DNA of 64,000 bases from Maricaulis sp. (GTDB lineage: Bacteria > Pseudomonadota > Alphaproteobacteria > Caulobacterales > Maricaulaceae), in NCBI RefSeq assembly GCF_015665295.1, contig NZ_JADFAJ010000009.1, positions 1 to 64,000 on the forward strand, read 5' to 3'. The position numbers were made by a program, and so were the translations under genes. Below, piece after piece: positions 9,013-17,288 of this stretch (the first letter of the stretch is position 1; each line of letters opens with the position of its first letter). The notes below the pieces were generated by a model. That model did not search any database. It saw only the letters and a list, made by a program, of their open reading frames with translations, and had not been told where the DNA came from.

Positions 9013-10284
9013 TCAAGCGCCCTCCCGCTTGTCGTCCTTGCGCTCGGCATAAATCGACAGCGGTTTCGCATTGCCTTCAACGACTTCGCCGTTAACCACA
9101 ATCTCTTCGACGCCTTCCATGCCTGGCAGATCGAACATGGTTTCCAGAAGGATGCCTTCCATGATCGACCGCAGGCCGCGGGCACCGGTCTTGCGGGCAA
9201 TGGCCCGGTTGGCAATGCCTTTGAGCGCGTCCTCGGTAAAGGTCAGGCCAACGCCTTCCATCTCGAACAGGCGCTGATACTGCTTGACGAGCGCGTTCTT
9301 TGGCTCGGTCAGGATCTGCACCAGGGCGCCGATATCGAGGTCTTCCAGAGTCGCGATAACGGGCAGACGGCCGACGAATTCCGGGATCAGGCCGAAGCGC
9401 AGCAGATCGTCCGGTTCCACTTCGCGCAGGATCTCGCCGGTACGACGGGCATCAGGTTCACGCACATCGGCACCGAAGCCGATCGAGGAGCCCTGCCCGC
9501 GCTGCGAGATGACCTTGTCGAGGCCGGCAAAGGCGCCACCGACGACGAAGAGGATATTGGTCGTGTCAACCTGCAGGAATTCCTGCTGCGGATGCTTGCG
9601 GCCACCCTGCGGCGGCACGGACGCGACCGTGCCTTCCATGATTTTCAAAAGCGCCTGCTGGACGCCCTCGCCCGACACATCGCGGGTAATAGAAGGATTG
9701 TCCGACTTGCGCGAAATCTTGTCGATTTCGTCGATATAGACGATGCCGCGCTGGGCCCGCTCGACATTGTAGTCAGCGGCCTGCAGCAGTTTGAGGACGA
9801 TGTTCTCGACATCCTCGCCGACATAGCCCGCCTCGGTCAGCGTCGTCGCGTCGGCCATGGTGAAAGGCACATCCAGGATGCGGGCAAGCGTCTGGGCGAG
9901 CAGCGTCTTGCCGCAACCGGTCGGACCGATCAGCAGGATGTTCGACTTGGCCAGCTCCACATCGGAATTCTGCGAAGCGTGGTTGAGGCGCTTGTAATGA
10001 TTGTGCACGGCCACGGCGAGCACGCGCTTGGCATGCGCCTGGCCGATCACATAATCATTGAGAACGTTGAAGATTTCCTGCGGCGACGGCACGCCTTCCT
10101 TGGACTTCACCAGCGAGGACTTGTTTTCCTCGCGAATGATATCCATGCAGAGCTCGACGCATTCATCACAGATGAACACCGTGGGTCCGGCGATCAGTTT
10201 GCGAACCTCGTGCTGACTCTTCCCGCAAAAAGAGCAGTAGAGTGTGTTCTTCGACTCGCTGTCTCCGCCCGTCGTCTTACTCAT
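9013..10284 (-). CDS. clpX: ATP-dependent Clp protease ATP-binding subunit ClpX
   Basis: Hexameric AAA+ unfoldase that feeds substrates to ClpP; in Caulobacter relatives ClpXP drives cell-cycle proteolysis. It has 423 residues, the standard length. The N-terminal C4 zinc domain reads CSFCGKSQ then [10 protein letters not shown]. Walker A is GPTGCGKT, the pore loop is GYVGED, and Walker B is in IVYIDEIDK. The ATG start has GGAG nine bases ahead. It lies 162 bases downstream of clpP on the same strand. Confidence 0.97.
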   Translation of the reverse strand: MSKTTGGDSESKNTLYCSFCGKSQHEVRKLIAGPTVFICDECVELCMDIIREENKSSLVKSKEGVPSPQEIFNVLNDYVIGQAHAKRVLAVAVHNHYKRLNHASQNSDVELAKSNILLIGPTGCGKTLLAQTLARILDVPFTMADATTLTEAGYVGEDVENIVLKLLQAADYNVERAQRGIVYIDEIDKISRKSDNPSITRDVSGEGVQQALLKIMEGTVASVPPQGGRKHPQQEFLQVDTTNILFVVGGAFAGLDKVISQRGQGSSIGFGADVREPDARRTGEILREVEPDDLLRFGLIPEFVGRLPVIATLEDLDIGALVQILTEPKNALVKQYQRLFEMEGVGLTFTEDALKGIANRAIARKTGARGLRSIMEGILLETMFDLPGMEGVEEIVVNGEVVEGNAKPLSIYAERKDDKREGA

Positions 10285-10446
10285 GACCGCTCCATTTCAA
10301 CCCGCAGGCATCGCGATGATACCCGCTTTCGCTTACGACCTCGTGCAAAATCAAGGCCGAACTTTAGCGAAAGGTTTCTGCCGCTGCGTATTCGATCACA
10401 TGGATGCAGTTCCGATCAAGCATCATGCCTGCATCCCGGTCGCTCG

Positions 10447-11082
10447 CTAGCTGTCAGAACCTTCCTTTCCGTCTTCTGCGCGGCGCTCGATAACCTTGTC
10501 GATCAGGCCAAATTCCAGACCTTCTTCCGCCGACATGAAGTTGTCTCGATCGAGCGCGGATTCAATCTCCTCATATGTGCGACCGGTATGGTGCACATAG
10601 ATTTCATTCAGGCGACGCTTGATCTTCTGGATATCGGCCGCGTGACGCTCGATGTCCGAGGCCTGGCCACGGAATCCACCGGAAGGCTGGTGCACCATGA
10701 TACGCGCATTCGGCGCGGCAAAGCGCATGTCCTTCTCGCCTGCCGTCAGCAGCAGCGAGCCCATCGAGGCCGCCATGCCGAGGCACATCGTGGACACGGG
10801 CGAGCGGATATACTGCATCGTGTCGTAGATGCCGAGACCGGCCGACACCACGCCGCCCGGCGAGTTGATGTACATCGAAATCTCTTTCTTCGGGTTCTCG
10901 GACTCGAGGAAGAGAAGCTGGGCGATGACCAGACTCGCCATGTGATCCTCGATCGGACCGGTGACGAAGATGATGCGCTCCTTCAGGAGGCGCGAATAGA
11001 TGTCGAAAGAGCGCTCGCCGCGGCTTGTCTGCTCGACGACGATCGGAACCAGATTCATCATTACATCCTGGGGATCATTCAT
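10447..11082 (-). CDS. clpP: ATP-dependent Clp protease proteolytic subunit ClpP
   Basis: Serine peptidase that forms the tetradecameric ClpXP/ClpAP chamber. It is 211 residues long. The catalytic serine is in [13 protein letters not shown], the histidine in [11 protein letters not shown], and the aspartate in the DRDNFMS region near the C-terminus. The N-terminal segment [22 protein letters not shown] is typical. AGGAG precedes the ATG by six bases. Upstream is trigger factor, giving the common tig-clpP-clpX order. Confidence 0.97.
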   Translation of the reverse strand: MNDPQDVMMNLVPIVVEQTSRGERSFDIYSRLLKERIIFVTGPIEDHMASLVIAQLLFLESENPKKEISMYINSPGGVVSAGLGIYDTMQYIRSPVSTMCLGMAASMGSLLLTAGEKDMRFAAPNARIMVHQPSGGFRGQASDIERHAADIQKIKRRLNEIYVHHTGRTYEEIESALDRDNFMSAEEGLEFGLIDKVIERRAEDGKEGSDS

Positions 11083-11214
11083 ATCGCGCTCCTTGGGGTG
11101 ACGGCACCGGGATCGGGCCGATTCTCATCAGACGGGATAGTCGGACTATCGCGGGCGTCGAAGTCGTAGGCAAGGCGCACGCTGCAGCGACATCTGCCAA
11201 ATCGTGCCGAAACG

Positions 11215-11246
11215 AAAAGCGCCGACGCTTGAAAAGCGCCGGCGCT
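11215..11246 (-). terminator. Rho-independent terminator after tig
   Basis: Leftward, AGCGCCGGCGCTT and AAGCGTCGGCGCT form a 13-bp stem with one G-U and a three-base loop, followed by TTTTCGTTT. It separates tig from clpP, so clpP must have its own promoter in the remaining 130 bases. Confidence 0.87.
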
Positions 11247-11271
11247 GTATCATCGCGAAACGCGTGAGTGG

Positions 11272-12819
11272 TTACGCGTCTTTCTTGGCAGCAGACTTCT
11301 TGGCCGGTGCCTTCTTCTTGGCAGCCGGTTTCTTGGCAGCCGCCTCGTCCTTGTCGGCAGACTTCTTGGCCGGGGCCTTCTTTTTCGCGGCCGGCTTGTC
11401 GTCAGACTTGGCAGCGGCGTCCTTCTTGGCCGGAGTCTTCTTCTTGGCAGCCGGCTTCTTGGCGGGCTTGGCCGGAGCCTCGTCCTCGTCTGCGTATAGC
11501 GCGTCCTTGGCGACGGTAATCTCGGTCACATCAGCCAGCTCGAGGATGTAGTCGACGACCTTCTCCTCGTAGATCGGTGCGCGCATCTGGGCGACGGCAT
11601 TCGGGTTCTTCTGATAGAACTCGACGACCTGACGCTCTTGGCCCGGATACTTGACCGCCTCCTGGTTGATGGCGCGGGACAATTCTTCCTGGGTCACGTC
11701 GATATTGTTGCGGCGACCGATCTCGGCCAGCACCAGTCCCAGGCGCACACGGCGCTCGGCGATCTCGCGATACTCGGACTTGAGCTCGTCTTCCGACTTG
11801 TTCTTGTCTTCTTCCTCGAGATGATCGTGCTCGATGGCGTGCGCTACTTCGCGCCAGATATTCTCGAACTCGGCTTCCACCATCTTCGGCGGCAAGTCGA
11901 ACTTGTGCTCGGCATCCAGCTTGTCGAGCAGGTCGCGCTTGACCTTCATGCGCGACTGCTGGGCGTGCTCACCGGAGAACCGCTTCTTGAGAGCGTCCTT
12001 CAGGCTGTCGAGGCTTTCCAGACCGAGGCGCTTGGCCAGCTCGTCATCGACCTTGGCATCCTGCGGGGTTTCGAGGCCCTTAACGGTTACATCGAACGTC
12101 GCGGCTTTGCCGGCCAGCTGCGCGGCCTGATAATCTTCCGGGAAGGTCACGTTGAGCACACGCTCTTCGCCGACGGTGGCGCCAAGCAGCTGCTCCTCGA
12201 AGCCCGGGATGAAAGCGCCGTCGCCGATGGCGACGCGCGCGTCCTCGGCGGAACCGCCGTCGAACACTTCGCCGTCGAGCTTGCCGACGAAATCGATGAC
12301 GACCACATCGCCGTCTTCCGCCTTGGCCTTCTTGCCGCCCTTCTTGGCGGCAAATTCGCGGCTCTCATCGGCCAGGCGCTGCAGCGCCTCGTCGATTTCG
12401 GCGTCCTCGACCTCCGCGACCGGACGGGTCACCGAGAGCTTGGACGGATCGGCCGGCTCGAAGTCAGGCATGACTTCCAGGGCGATCTCGAACACGAAGT
12501 CGGCCTTGCCGCCGAGCACGTCCTTGGCTTCGCTGGTCACCGAGATATCCGGCTGCGAGGCCGGACGCAGCTTCTTCTCGTCGAGCGTTTTCTGCGTGGT
12601 TTCCGGAACCAGCTCATTGAGCAGGTCACCCATGATGCTTTCGCCGAACATCTTGCGGATGTGGCTGGTCGGCACCTTGCCCGGGCGGAAGCCCTTCAGG
12701 CGGACTTCAGGACGGATCTCTTCGATCTTCGCAGCCAGGCGAGCTTGCAGGTCGTCAGCCGGGATGACGATCTCGTAAGTGCGGCTCAAGCCTTCGGTGG
12801 CTTTCTCGATGACGTTCAT
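11272..12819 (-). CDS. tig: Trigger factor with a Lys/Ala/Pro-rich C-terminal extension
   Basis: Ribosome-associated chaperone and peptidyl-prolyl isomerase that meets nascent chains. The first 443 residues have the normal layout: an N-terminal ribosome-binding domain with GFRPGKVP, an FKBP-type isomerase domain (about residues 155-245, starting DGDVVVIDFVGKLDG), and a helical C-domain. E. coli trigger factor ends near 432 residues, but here another 72 follow (444-515). They are almost only K, A, P, D and S, and contain three copies of a PAAKKK(T/A)PAKK unit, resembling histone H1-like tails. The start ATG has only a weak AAGG site. A terminator follows the gene. Confidence 0.95.
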   Translation of the reverse strand: MNVIEKATEGLSRTYEIVIPADDLQARLAAKIEEIRPEVRLKGFRPGKVPTSHIRKMFGESIMGDLLNELVPETTQKTLDEKKLRPASQPDISVTSEAKDVLGGKADFVFEIALEVMPDFEPADPSKLSVTRPVAEVEDAEIDEALQRLADESREFAAKKGGKKAKAEDGDVVVIDFVGKLDGEVFDGGSAEDARVAIGDGAFIPGFEEQLLGATVGEERVLNVTFPEDYQAAQLAGKAATFDVTVKGLETPQDAKVDDELAKRLGLESLDSLKDALKKRFSGEHAQQSRMKVKRDLLDKLDAEHKFDLPPKMVEAEFENIWREVAHAIEHDHLEEEDKNKSEDELKSEYREIAERRVRLGLVLAEIGRRNNIDVTQEELSRAINQEAVKYPGQERQVVEFYQKNPNAVAQMRAPIYEEKVVDYILELADVTEITVAKDALYADEDEAPAKPAKKPAAKKKTPAKKDAAAKSDDKPAAKKKAPAKKSADKDEAAAKKPAAKKKAPAKKSAAKKDA

Positions 12820-13036
12820 GGGTTAGCCTTAGATGTTCAAACAGACGGGCGGTCAAAAACCGCGTGCAAAATCGAGCGCGCGTTATGTCACGCGGATTCG
12901 GCGTAGGCAACGCTGCGCAGCGGTTCAGCCGCACAGGACAGCAGAGCTGAACAGCAAGCCGCACGTATCAAGCCCTTCCACGCGCGACCGGGCGGCCGTC
13001 TCCATGGCCCGCCACCCGAAGCCTCAGCGCAAAGGG

Positions 13037-13121
13037 TGGTGCGGATGGAGGGACTCGAACCCCCACGCCTCTCGGCACCAGAACCTAAATCTGGCGCGTC
13101 TACCAGTTCCGCCACATCCGC
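13037..13121 (-). tRNA. tRNA-Leu (TAG)
   Basis: On the minus strand the acceptor GCGGATG pairs with CATCCGC and the anticodon stem CCAGA/TCTGG encloses TTTAGGT (anticodon TAG). The long variable arm of class II tRNAs (TGCCGAGAGGCGT region) is present, the T-arm carries GTTCGAGTC, and CCA is encoded at 13037-13039. Length is 85 nt. Confidence 0.95.
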
Positions 13122-13273
13122 AGGCCGGGCGCGCGTTATGGCGCGGCTTTTCAGGTCAGGCAAGACCGACCTTCAATCCGGCGCACACCGCGATGCCTCG
13201 ACCGCGTTGCAGTCAATCGGGCCTTAAGCATTGAGAGGCAGACTGCCACCCGACTTTCCGGACGTGGGAATAG

Positions 13274-14500
13274 ATGACGGCTGATCTCAAGACATTCATC
13301 AAGCGGGCGATGGCGCGCGGCGAACGCATTGATGTCGGGCAGTTCCGCCTGGTCAATCTGACTGCTGTGCGCGAGAAAGCCGGCGAACACTGGCCGAGCA
13401 CGAAGAAGAAAGTGTTCGCTGCCGGTACCCAGTTTCTTGCCAAACGCCTGGCCGACGAGGATGCGGTCATCCCCTGCGAGGAAGGCTTCCTGGTCCTTTT
13501 CGCCAGGCCACCTGACGACCCCGCGGCCTTTCTGTCTGCCCTCGGTGAGGCGCTGATGGCTTTTTTTCTCGGCTCCCCGGAGAGCGCCGAAATCGGCGTT
13601 GAGAGCGAGGCGAGCCGGGTCGCTGCCGACGAGATCACGCAACTGGCAACCGCCAGCGCCGCTCCCACGCCGATCCACATCAAAACGCCCGAAGCCAAGC
13701 CCGCCGAGCCATCCCGCCTGCCTCGAACTCGCCCTGTCTCCGAGTATCAGGACGAAGATGTGCTGGCGCATTACCGGCCGCTCTGGGATGCCCACAAGCA
13801 GGTGATCGCGATCAACGCAGCGCTCGCCAAGGTCGTGGTTGGCGGCCGGGCGCTGGAAGGGCGACGCGCGATTGCCACAGGCATGTCAAAGGTCAGCCAG
13901 TTCGATCTGGACACGTGCGCTCTGGACGCTGCCATCAGCATGATGACGGCCCTCGCCCGCAAGCAAAAACGCATCACGCTGCGCATCGCGCTGCATGCCA
14001 GCAGCTGGTCAGATCGTGAGCACAGATCGGCCTTGAGTGCCCGTATCGAGAGCCTCCCCGAACCTGCCCGCAAATCGCTTCTGGTGCGCATTGACGGGCT
14101 GACTGACCAGCCGCAGGCCCAGGCTGCGGCGCTGGCCGAACTCGGTCAGCTCGGTGTCGGGCTGATGGCGGAAATACCCTTCGGGGAAACTGGGCTGGAC
14201 GCGTTTTCCGCCTGCCCGATCAGTCTTTTTGCCTGCGCCTCGCCCGCGCCCTCCAATGCCAATTCCGAGGGTCTGATGGACCATGACGCCCGGGCGCTGA
14301 ACCAGATGGTCAGGTCCGCCGCGGCACACAAGGCCGCGACCTATTTGCATGATGTGCGGGACTTGCTGGTTCTCAAAGCCGCGATGGCCAGCGGCGTCCG
14401 CTTCTTCTCCGGCCAGAGCGTTGTGCCCGACCGGCCTGCGCCGGCACCCGGTCAGGCGATTAGCATGGTTGACCTCTACCGGATGCACAAGGTCGCCTAG
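13274..14500 (+). CDS. Uncharacterised protein with a degenerate EAL-like C-terminal domain
   Basis: A 408-residue soluble protein with no signal peptide or membrane segment. The C-terminal 220 residues follow the rhythm of EAL phosphodiesterase domains: an ITLRIALHASSW strand where EAL proteins have the NLS motif, LLVRIDGL where the LEITE motif falls, an ELGQLGVGLMAEIPFG stretch in place of DDFGTG, and a final GVRFFSGQSVVPDRP resembling the GxxxQGFxxGRP ending. The EAL triplet and metal-binding acidic residues are not apparent, so it is unlikely to hydrolyse c-di-GMP. The N-terminal 140 residues are unrecognised. The EAL assignment is inference from pattern only. The next gene, a methyltransferase, starts 33 bases later and may be co-transcribed. 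Confidence 0.6.
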   Translation: MTADLKTFIKRAMARGERIDVGQFRLVNLTAVREKAGEHWPSTKKKVFAAGTQFLAKRLADEDAVIPCEEGFLVLFARPPDDPAAFLSALGEALMAFFLGSPESAEIGVESEASRVAADEITQLATASAAPTPIHIKTPEAKPAEPSRLPRTRPVSEYQDEDVLAHYRPLWDAHKQVIAINAALAKVVVGGRALEGRRAIATGMSKVSQFDLDTCALDAAISMMTALARKQKRITLRIALHASSWSDREHRSALSARIESLPEPARKSLLVRIDGLTDQPQAQAAALAELGQLGVGLMAEIPFGETGLDAFSACPISLFACASPAPSNANSEGLMDHDARALNQMVRSAAAHKAATYLHDVRDLLVLKAAMASGVRFFSGQSVVPDRPAPAPGQAISMVDLYRMHKVA

Positions 14501-14532
14501 ACGCGCAGGCAACGGCTGTTGATAGTGCCTCA

Positions 14533-15159
14533 ATGAACCAGAATGAAGACCGTTCCGCCCTCGATTGGGAAGCCCGCTTCCGCAACAATGATACGCCCTG
14601 GGAGCGACCAGGCGTTCACCCGGCAGCCCGGAACTGGCTGGAAAGCGGCACCTTGGCACCCGGACATTCCGTCATCATCCCCGGCTGTGGCCGCTGTCCG
14701 GAAGTGGCGGCCTTCGCGCGAGCAGGTCTGAATGTGACGGCAGCAGATCTGTCGGGTACCGCGATTGCGTGGCAGAAAGCCAAGCTCCAAAAGGAAGACC
14801 TTTCCTGCGAGTATCTCGAAGGCGACATCCTCGGATCGGGCGACCGGCGCTGGCAGCCCGACGAGCCAGCCGACCGTGTGTATGACCAGACCTTCCTGTG
14901 CGCAATCCATCCGCGCCTGCGCGAGCGTTACGCCGATGCCCTTGCCAATCTGTGGCTGAAGCCGGGCGGACAATTGCTTGCCCTTTTCATGCAGAAGAAT
15001 GAGCGCGGCGGACCACCCTTTGGCTGCCCACTCGATGCGATGCGCGAGCTGTTCAGCGACAGACTCTGGATCTGGCCGGACCCGGGCAATATCGAGGCCT
15101 GGCCGCACCCGAGTCTGAACGGCAAACCGGAACTCTCCGCTGTCCTGACCCGCCGCTAG
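14533..15159 (+). CDS. Thiopurine S-methyltransferase family protein (SAM-dependent)
   Basis: A 208-residue class I methyltransferase. WEARFRNNDTPWERPGVHPA at the N-terminus is characteristic of the TPMT family (PF05724). The SAM-binding glycine loop is VIIPGCGRCPEVAAFA, and VTAADLSGTAIAW provides the acidic residue for the ribose. Bacterial members methylate thiopurines or metalloids such as tellurite and selenite in vitro; the native substrate here is unknown. Its TAG stop overlaps the stop of the convergent MATE gene within the palindrome CTAG. Confidence 0.85.
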   Translation: MNQNEDRSALDWEARFRNNDTPWERPGVHPAARNWLESGTLAPGHSVIIPGCGRCPEVAAFARAGLNVTAADLSGTAIAWQKAKLQKEDLSCEYLEGDILGSGDRRWQPDEPADRVYDQTFLCAIHPRLRERYADALANLWLKPGGQLLALFMQKNERGGPPFGCPLDAMRELFSDRLWIWPDPGNIEAWPHPSLNGKPELSAVLTRR

Positions 15160-16589
15160 GGCGTCTCCTGGGCGGTGGCCGGATCACCAAGCGGCATGCG
15201 GCGTTTGCGTTGCCTGCCATGCTTCGCCGTCATGGGCGCACGCGTGAGCACGAAGAGCGCCGTCGCCAGGCCCGCGACAATATTGGCGAATGCAACGCCC
15301 CAGATCACGCCGGCCGGCGCCCCCAGCCAGTAGCCACCAATGATGACCGCCGGGATCATCATGCCAAGCGCCCGCGAAGCCGTGATCACCATGCCGTGAG
15401 CCGGGCGGCCGAGCCCGTTGAATCCGGCCGAAGCCGCAATCGTGATGCCATAGCCGGCAATGGTCAGCGGCACGATTCGCCAGTAGGCGATTGCCGTTGA
15501 CTGACCAGCCTCGCTGGGCAGGAAGGCCGTCGCCAGCCAGGGGGCCGCGACCCACAGAATGGCCGCGATGGCCAGGCTCCAACCAATGCAGAAGAGGAAG
15601 CTTGAACGAAAGGCTTCGCGGACCCGGTCGAGCCGGTCGGCGCCGCCATTCTGGCCGGTCACCGCGCCGATACAGGCAGAGAGCGCAAAAAGCGGAACAA
15701 TGGCGAAGGCCTCGATCCGGCCTGCCACGCCAAGACCGCCCACCGCAGCATCACCGAAACGCGCCATCGCAAGCCCCGACATCGCAACCGTCATGGCCAG
15801 CGGATTGAACACGTTGGACAGGCAGGCGGGCGCTCCGACGCGGGCAACATCAAGCCAGTGATGCCACACTTCGCCCAAGTCTTCCGGTTTGAAATCAATC
15901 AACTTTTCCTTGACCACCAGATACCAGCCCACCATCAGGAAGGTGACCGTATTGGCTGCGACGGTCGCCAGCGCGGCGCCGGACACGCCCCAGCCCAGAC
16001 CGGGGAAGAGTCCAAAGACATCGTCGAGGATGAAAATCGGGTCGAGGATCAGATTCACGAAGGCCGCAGCGATCATCATCAGGCTCGGGACGACCGCATT
16101 GCCCAGCGCGCGCAGGATATTGCTGGCGACCATGGGTCCGACGATCAGCACAATGCCGGCAAACCAGACCGTCATGTAGTCGACCACATGCGGCAGCATG
16201 GTCTCGCTGGCACCTAGCCCACGAAAGATCGGCTCCACGAAAATCACGCCCAGCAGGGACACGCTGCCGACCGACAGGAGCGCCAGGGTCATGGCATCGG
16301 TCGAAATGCGGGCGATCGTGGAGGTACCGTCCTTGCGCCCGGCGGCGCGTGAGACCGCAGAGACCGCGCCGGCACCGAGACCGATGGAGACGCTCATCAC
16401 CAGCATGGTGACGGGGAAACTCATCTGGACCGCCGCCTGCTGGGCGGTTCCGAGCGTGCCGACCCAGTAGGTGTCGACAATCCCCACCAGCATCATGGCC
16501 AGAATGCCGAAACTCATCGGCATGATCATGCGCAGGATATGCCCGAAGACCGGGCCTTCCGTCATGTCACGTGCTGCCCGTCCGGCCAT
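15156..16589 (-). CDS. MATE-family multidrug/Na+ (H+) antiporter
   Basis: A 477-residue inner-membrane exporter with about 12 hydrophobic segments arranged in two similar halves, starting GHILRMIMPMSFGILAMMLV and including the VDTYWVGTLGTAQQAA segment typical of the NorM/DinF-type MATE fold. The substrate cannot be predicted. The ATG is preceded by GAGGGG. The gene is monocistronic and convergent with the methyltransferase, sharing a CTAG for both stop codons. Confidence 0.9.
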   Translation of the reverse strand: MAGRAARDMTEGPVFGHILRMIMPMSFGILAMMLVGIVDTYWVGTLGTAQQAAVQMSFPVTMLVMSVSIGLGAGAVSAVSRAAGRKDGTSTIARISTDAMTLALLSVGSVSLLGVIFVEPIFRGLGASETMLPHVVDYMTVWFAGIVLIVGPMVASNILRALGNAVVPSLMMIAAAFVNLILDPIFILDDVFGLFPGLGWGVSGAALATVAANTVTFLMVGWYLVVKEKLIDFKPEDLGEVWHHWLDVARVGAPACLSNVFNPLAMTVAMSGLAMARFGDAAVGGLGVAGRIEAFAIVPLFALSACIGAVTGQNGGADRLDRVREAFRSSFLFCIGWSLAIAAILWVAAPWLATAFLPSEAGQSTAIAYWRIVPLTIAGYGITIAASAGFNGLGRPAHGMVITASRALGMMIPAVIIGGYWLGAPAGVIWGVAFANIVAGLATALFVLTRAPMTAKHGRQRKRRMPLGDPATAQETP

Positions 16590-16686
16590 GCGCGTCCCCT
16601 CTTCACTCGCAGACGAGCATAGATAGGTATCGTGTCACGTGTCTGCAGCGTGTGGCTGTCAATTCACTGTGACTTGCGGTGAAGAC

Positions 16687-17196
16687 CTACTGCGTTCGGG
16701 TCAGCGTCACCCGGTCGGCTGTCACGTCCGGCATGGCACAGCCGGTAATTTCCTCGCCGACTTCGGGGATTTCCATGCCGGGACATGTCATGTTCCCGGA
16801 CGCCCGCGCATCTTCCATGCGCTCTACGCCCCCCATGACTTCGTCGCGCCATTTCGGATAAGGAAAATCATAGCTGAAACTCAGATCGGCCTGCGAGGTC
16901 TGGGCGCCATCCAGTCCCGTCACCGCGAATTGTGAGGAACACGTGTCAAATTCCAGTGGGGGCTCCAAACTTGAAGACGACATCGATATGCACCCGTTTT
17001 CTTCAAAGACGAGTTCTATCGTCGCATTCAGTCCGTAGGCTCCAATTTGGTCGTGCACGTCCAGCGTCCAGTGCTGGCCGGCCAGCGGATACCCCTCGCC
17101 CTGGGCCATCGCAGGTGCCTCAACAGCGCAGACCCCGATCAACGCCACGACCGCCGCCACAGGCGCCACTTGCGCATTTCTGAACAAATTCGACAT
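16687..17196 (-). CDS. Small exported protein of unknown function
   Basis: 169 residues from the ATG at 17196 (a GTG at 17208 is also in frame). A signal peptide spans about residues 1-32, with a hydrophobic core VAAVVALIGVCAV and an AMAQ cleavage region. The mature part is acidic and has four cysteines, suggesting two disulfides in the periplasm. The stretch YPLAGQHWTLDV faintly recalls META/HslJ-type domains, but the match is too weak to name it. No operon partner. Confidence 0.6.
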   Translation of the reverse strand: MSNLFRNAQVAPVAAVVALIGVCAVEAPAMAQGEGYPLAGQHWTLDVHDQIGAYGLNATIELVFEENGCISMSSSSLEPPLEFDTCSSQFAVTGLDGAQTSQADLSFSYDFPYPKWRDEVMGGVERMEDARASGNMTCPGMEIPEVGEEITGCAMPDVTADRVTLTRTQ

Positions 17197-17288
17197 TCCA
17201 ACCCCCACTCAAATCCTGAACAAGGTCAGGAAACTTAAAGCGCAGGTCTTAAAAAGCCGTGCGGGCTGGAAGCGGTATTCAATGAATT

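Noticed and set aside
8842-11169. A 775-codon open frame on the plus strand across clpX and clpP
   Set aside because: It is antisense to two fully conserved genes; its translation is compositionally odd and shows no motifs. High GC makes long antisense frames common.
11272-11490. Repeat array or mobile sequence at the end of tig
   Set aside because: The repetition follows codons for Lys/Ala/Pro in an uninterrupted reading frame, so it is a low-complexity protein tail.
17209-17288. Terminator after maeB
   Set aside because: Only a 4-bp stem (AGCC/GGCT) precedes a T-run at about 17250, too weak to call.
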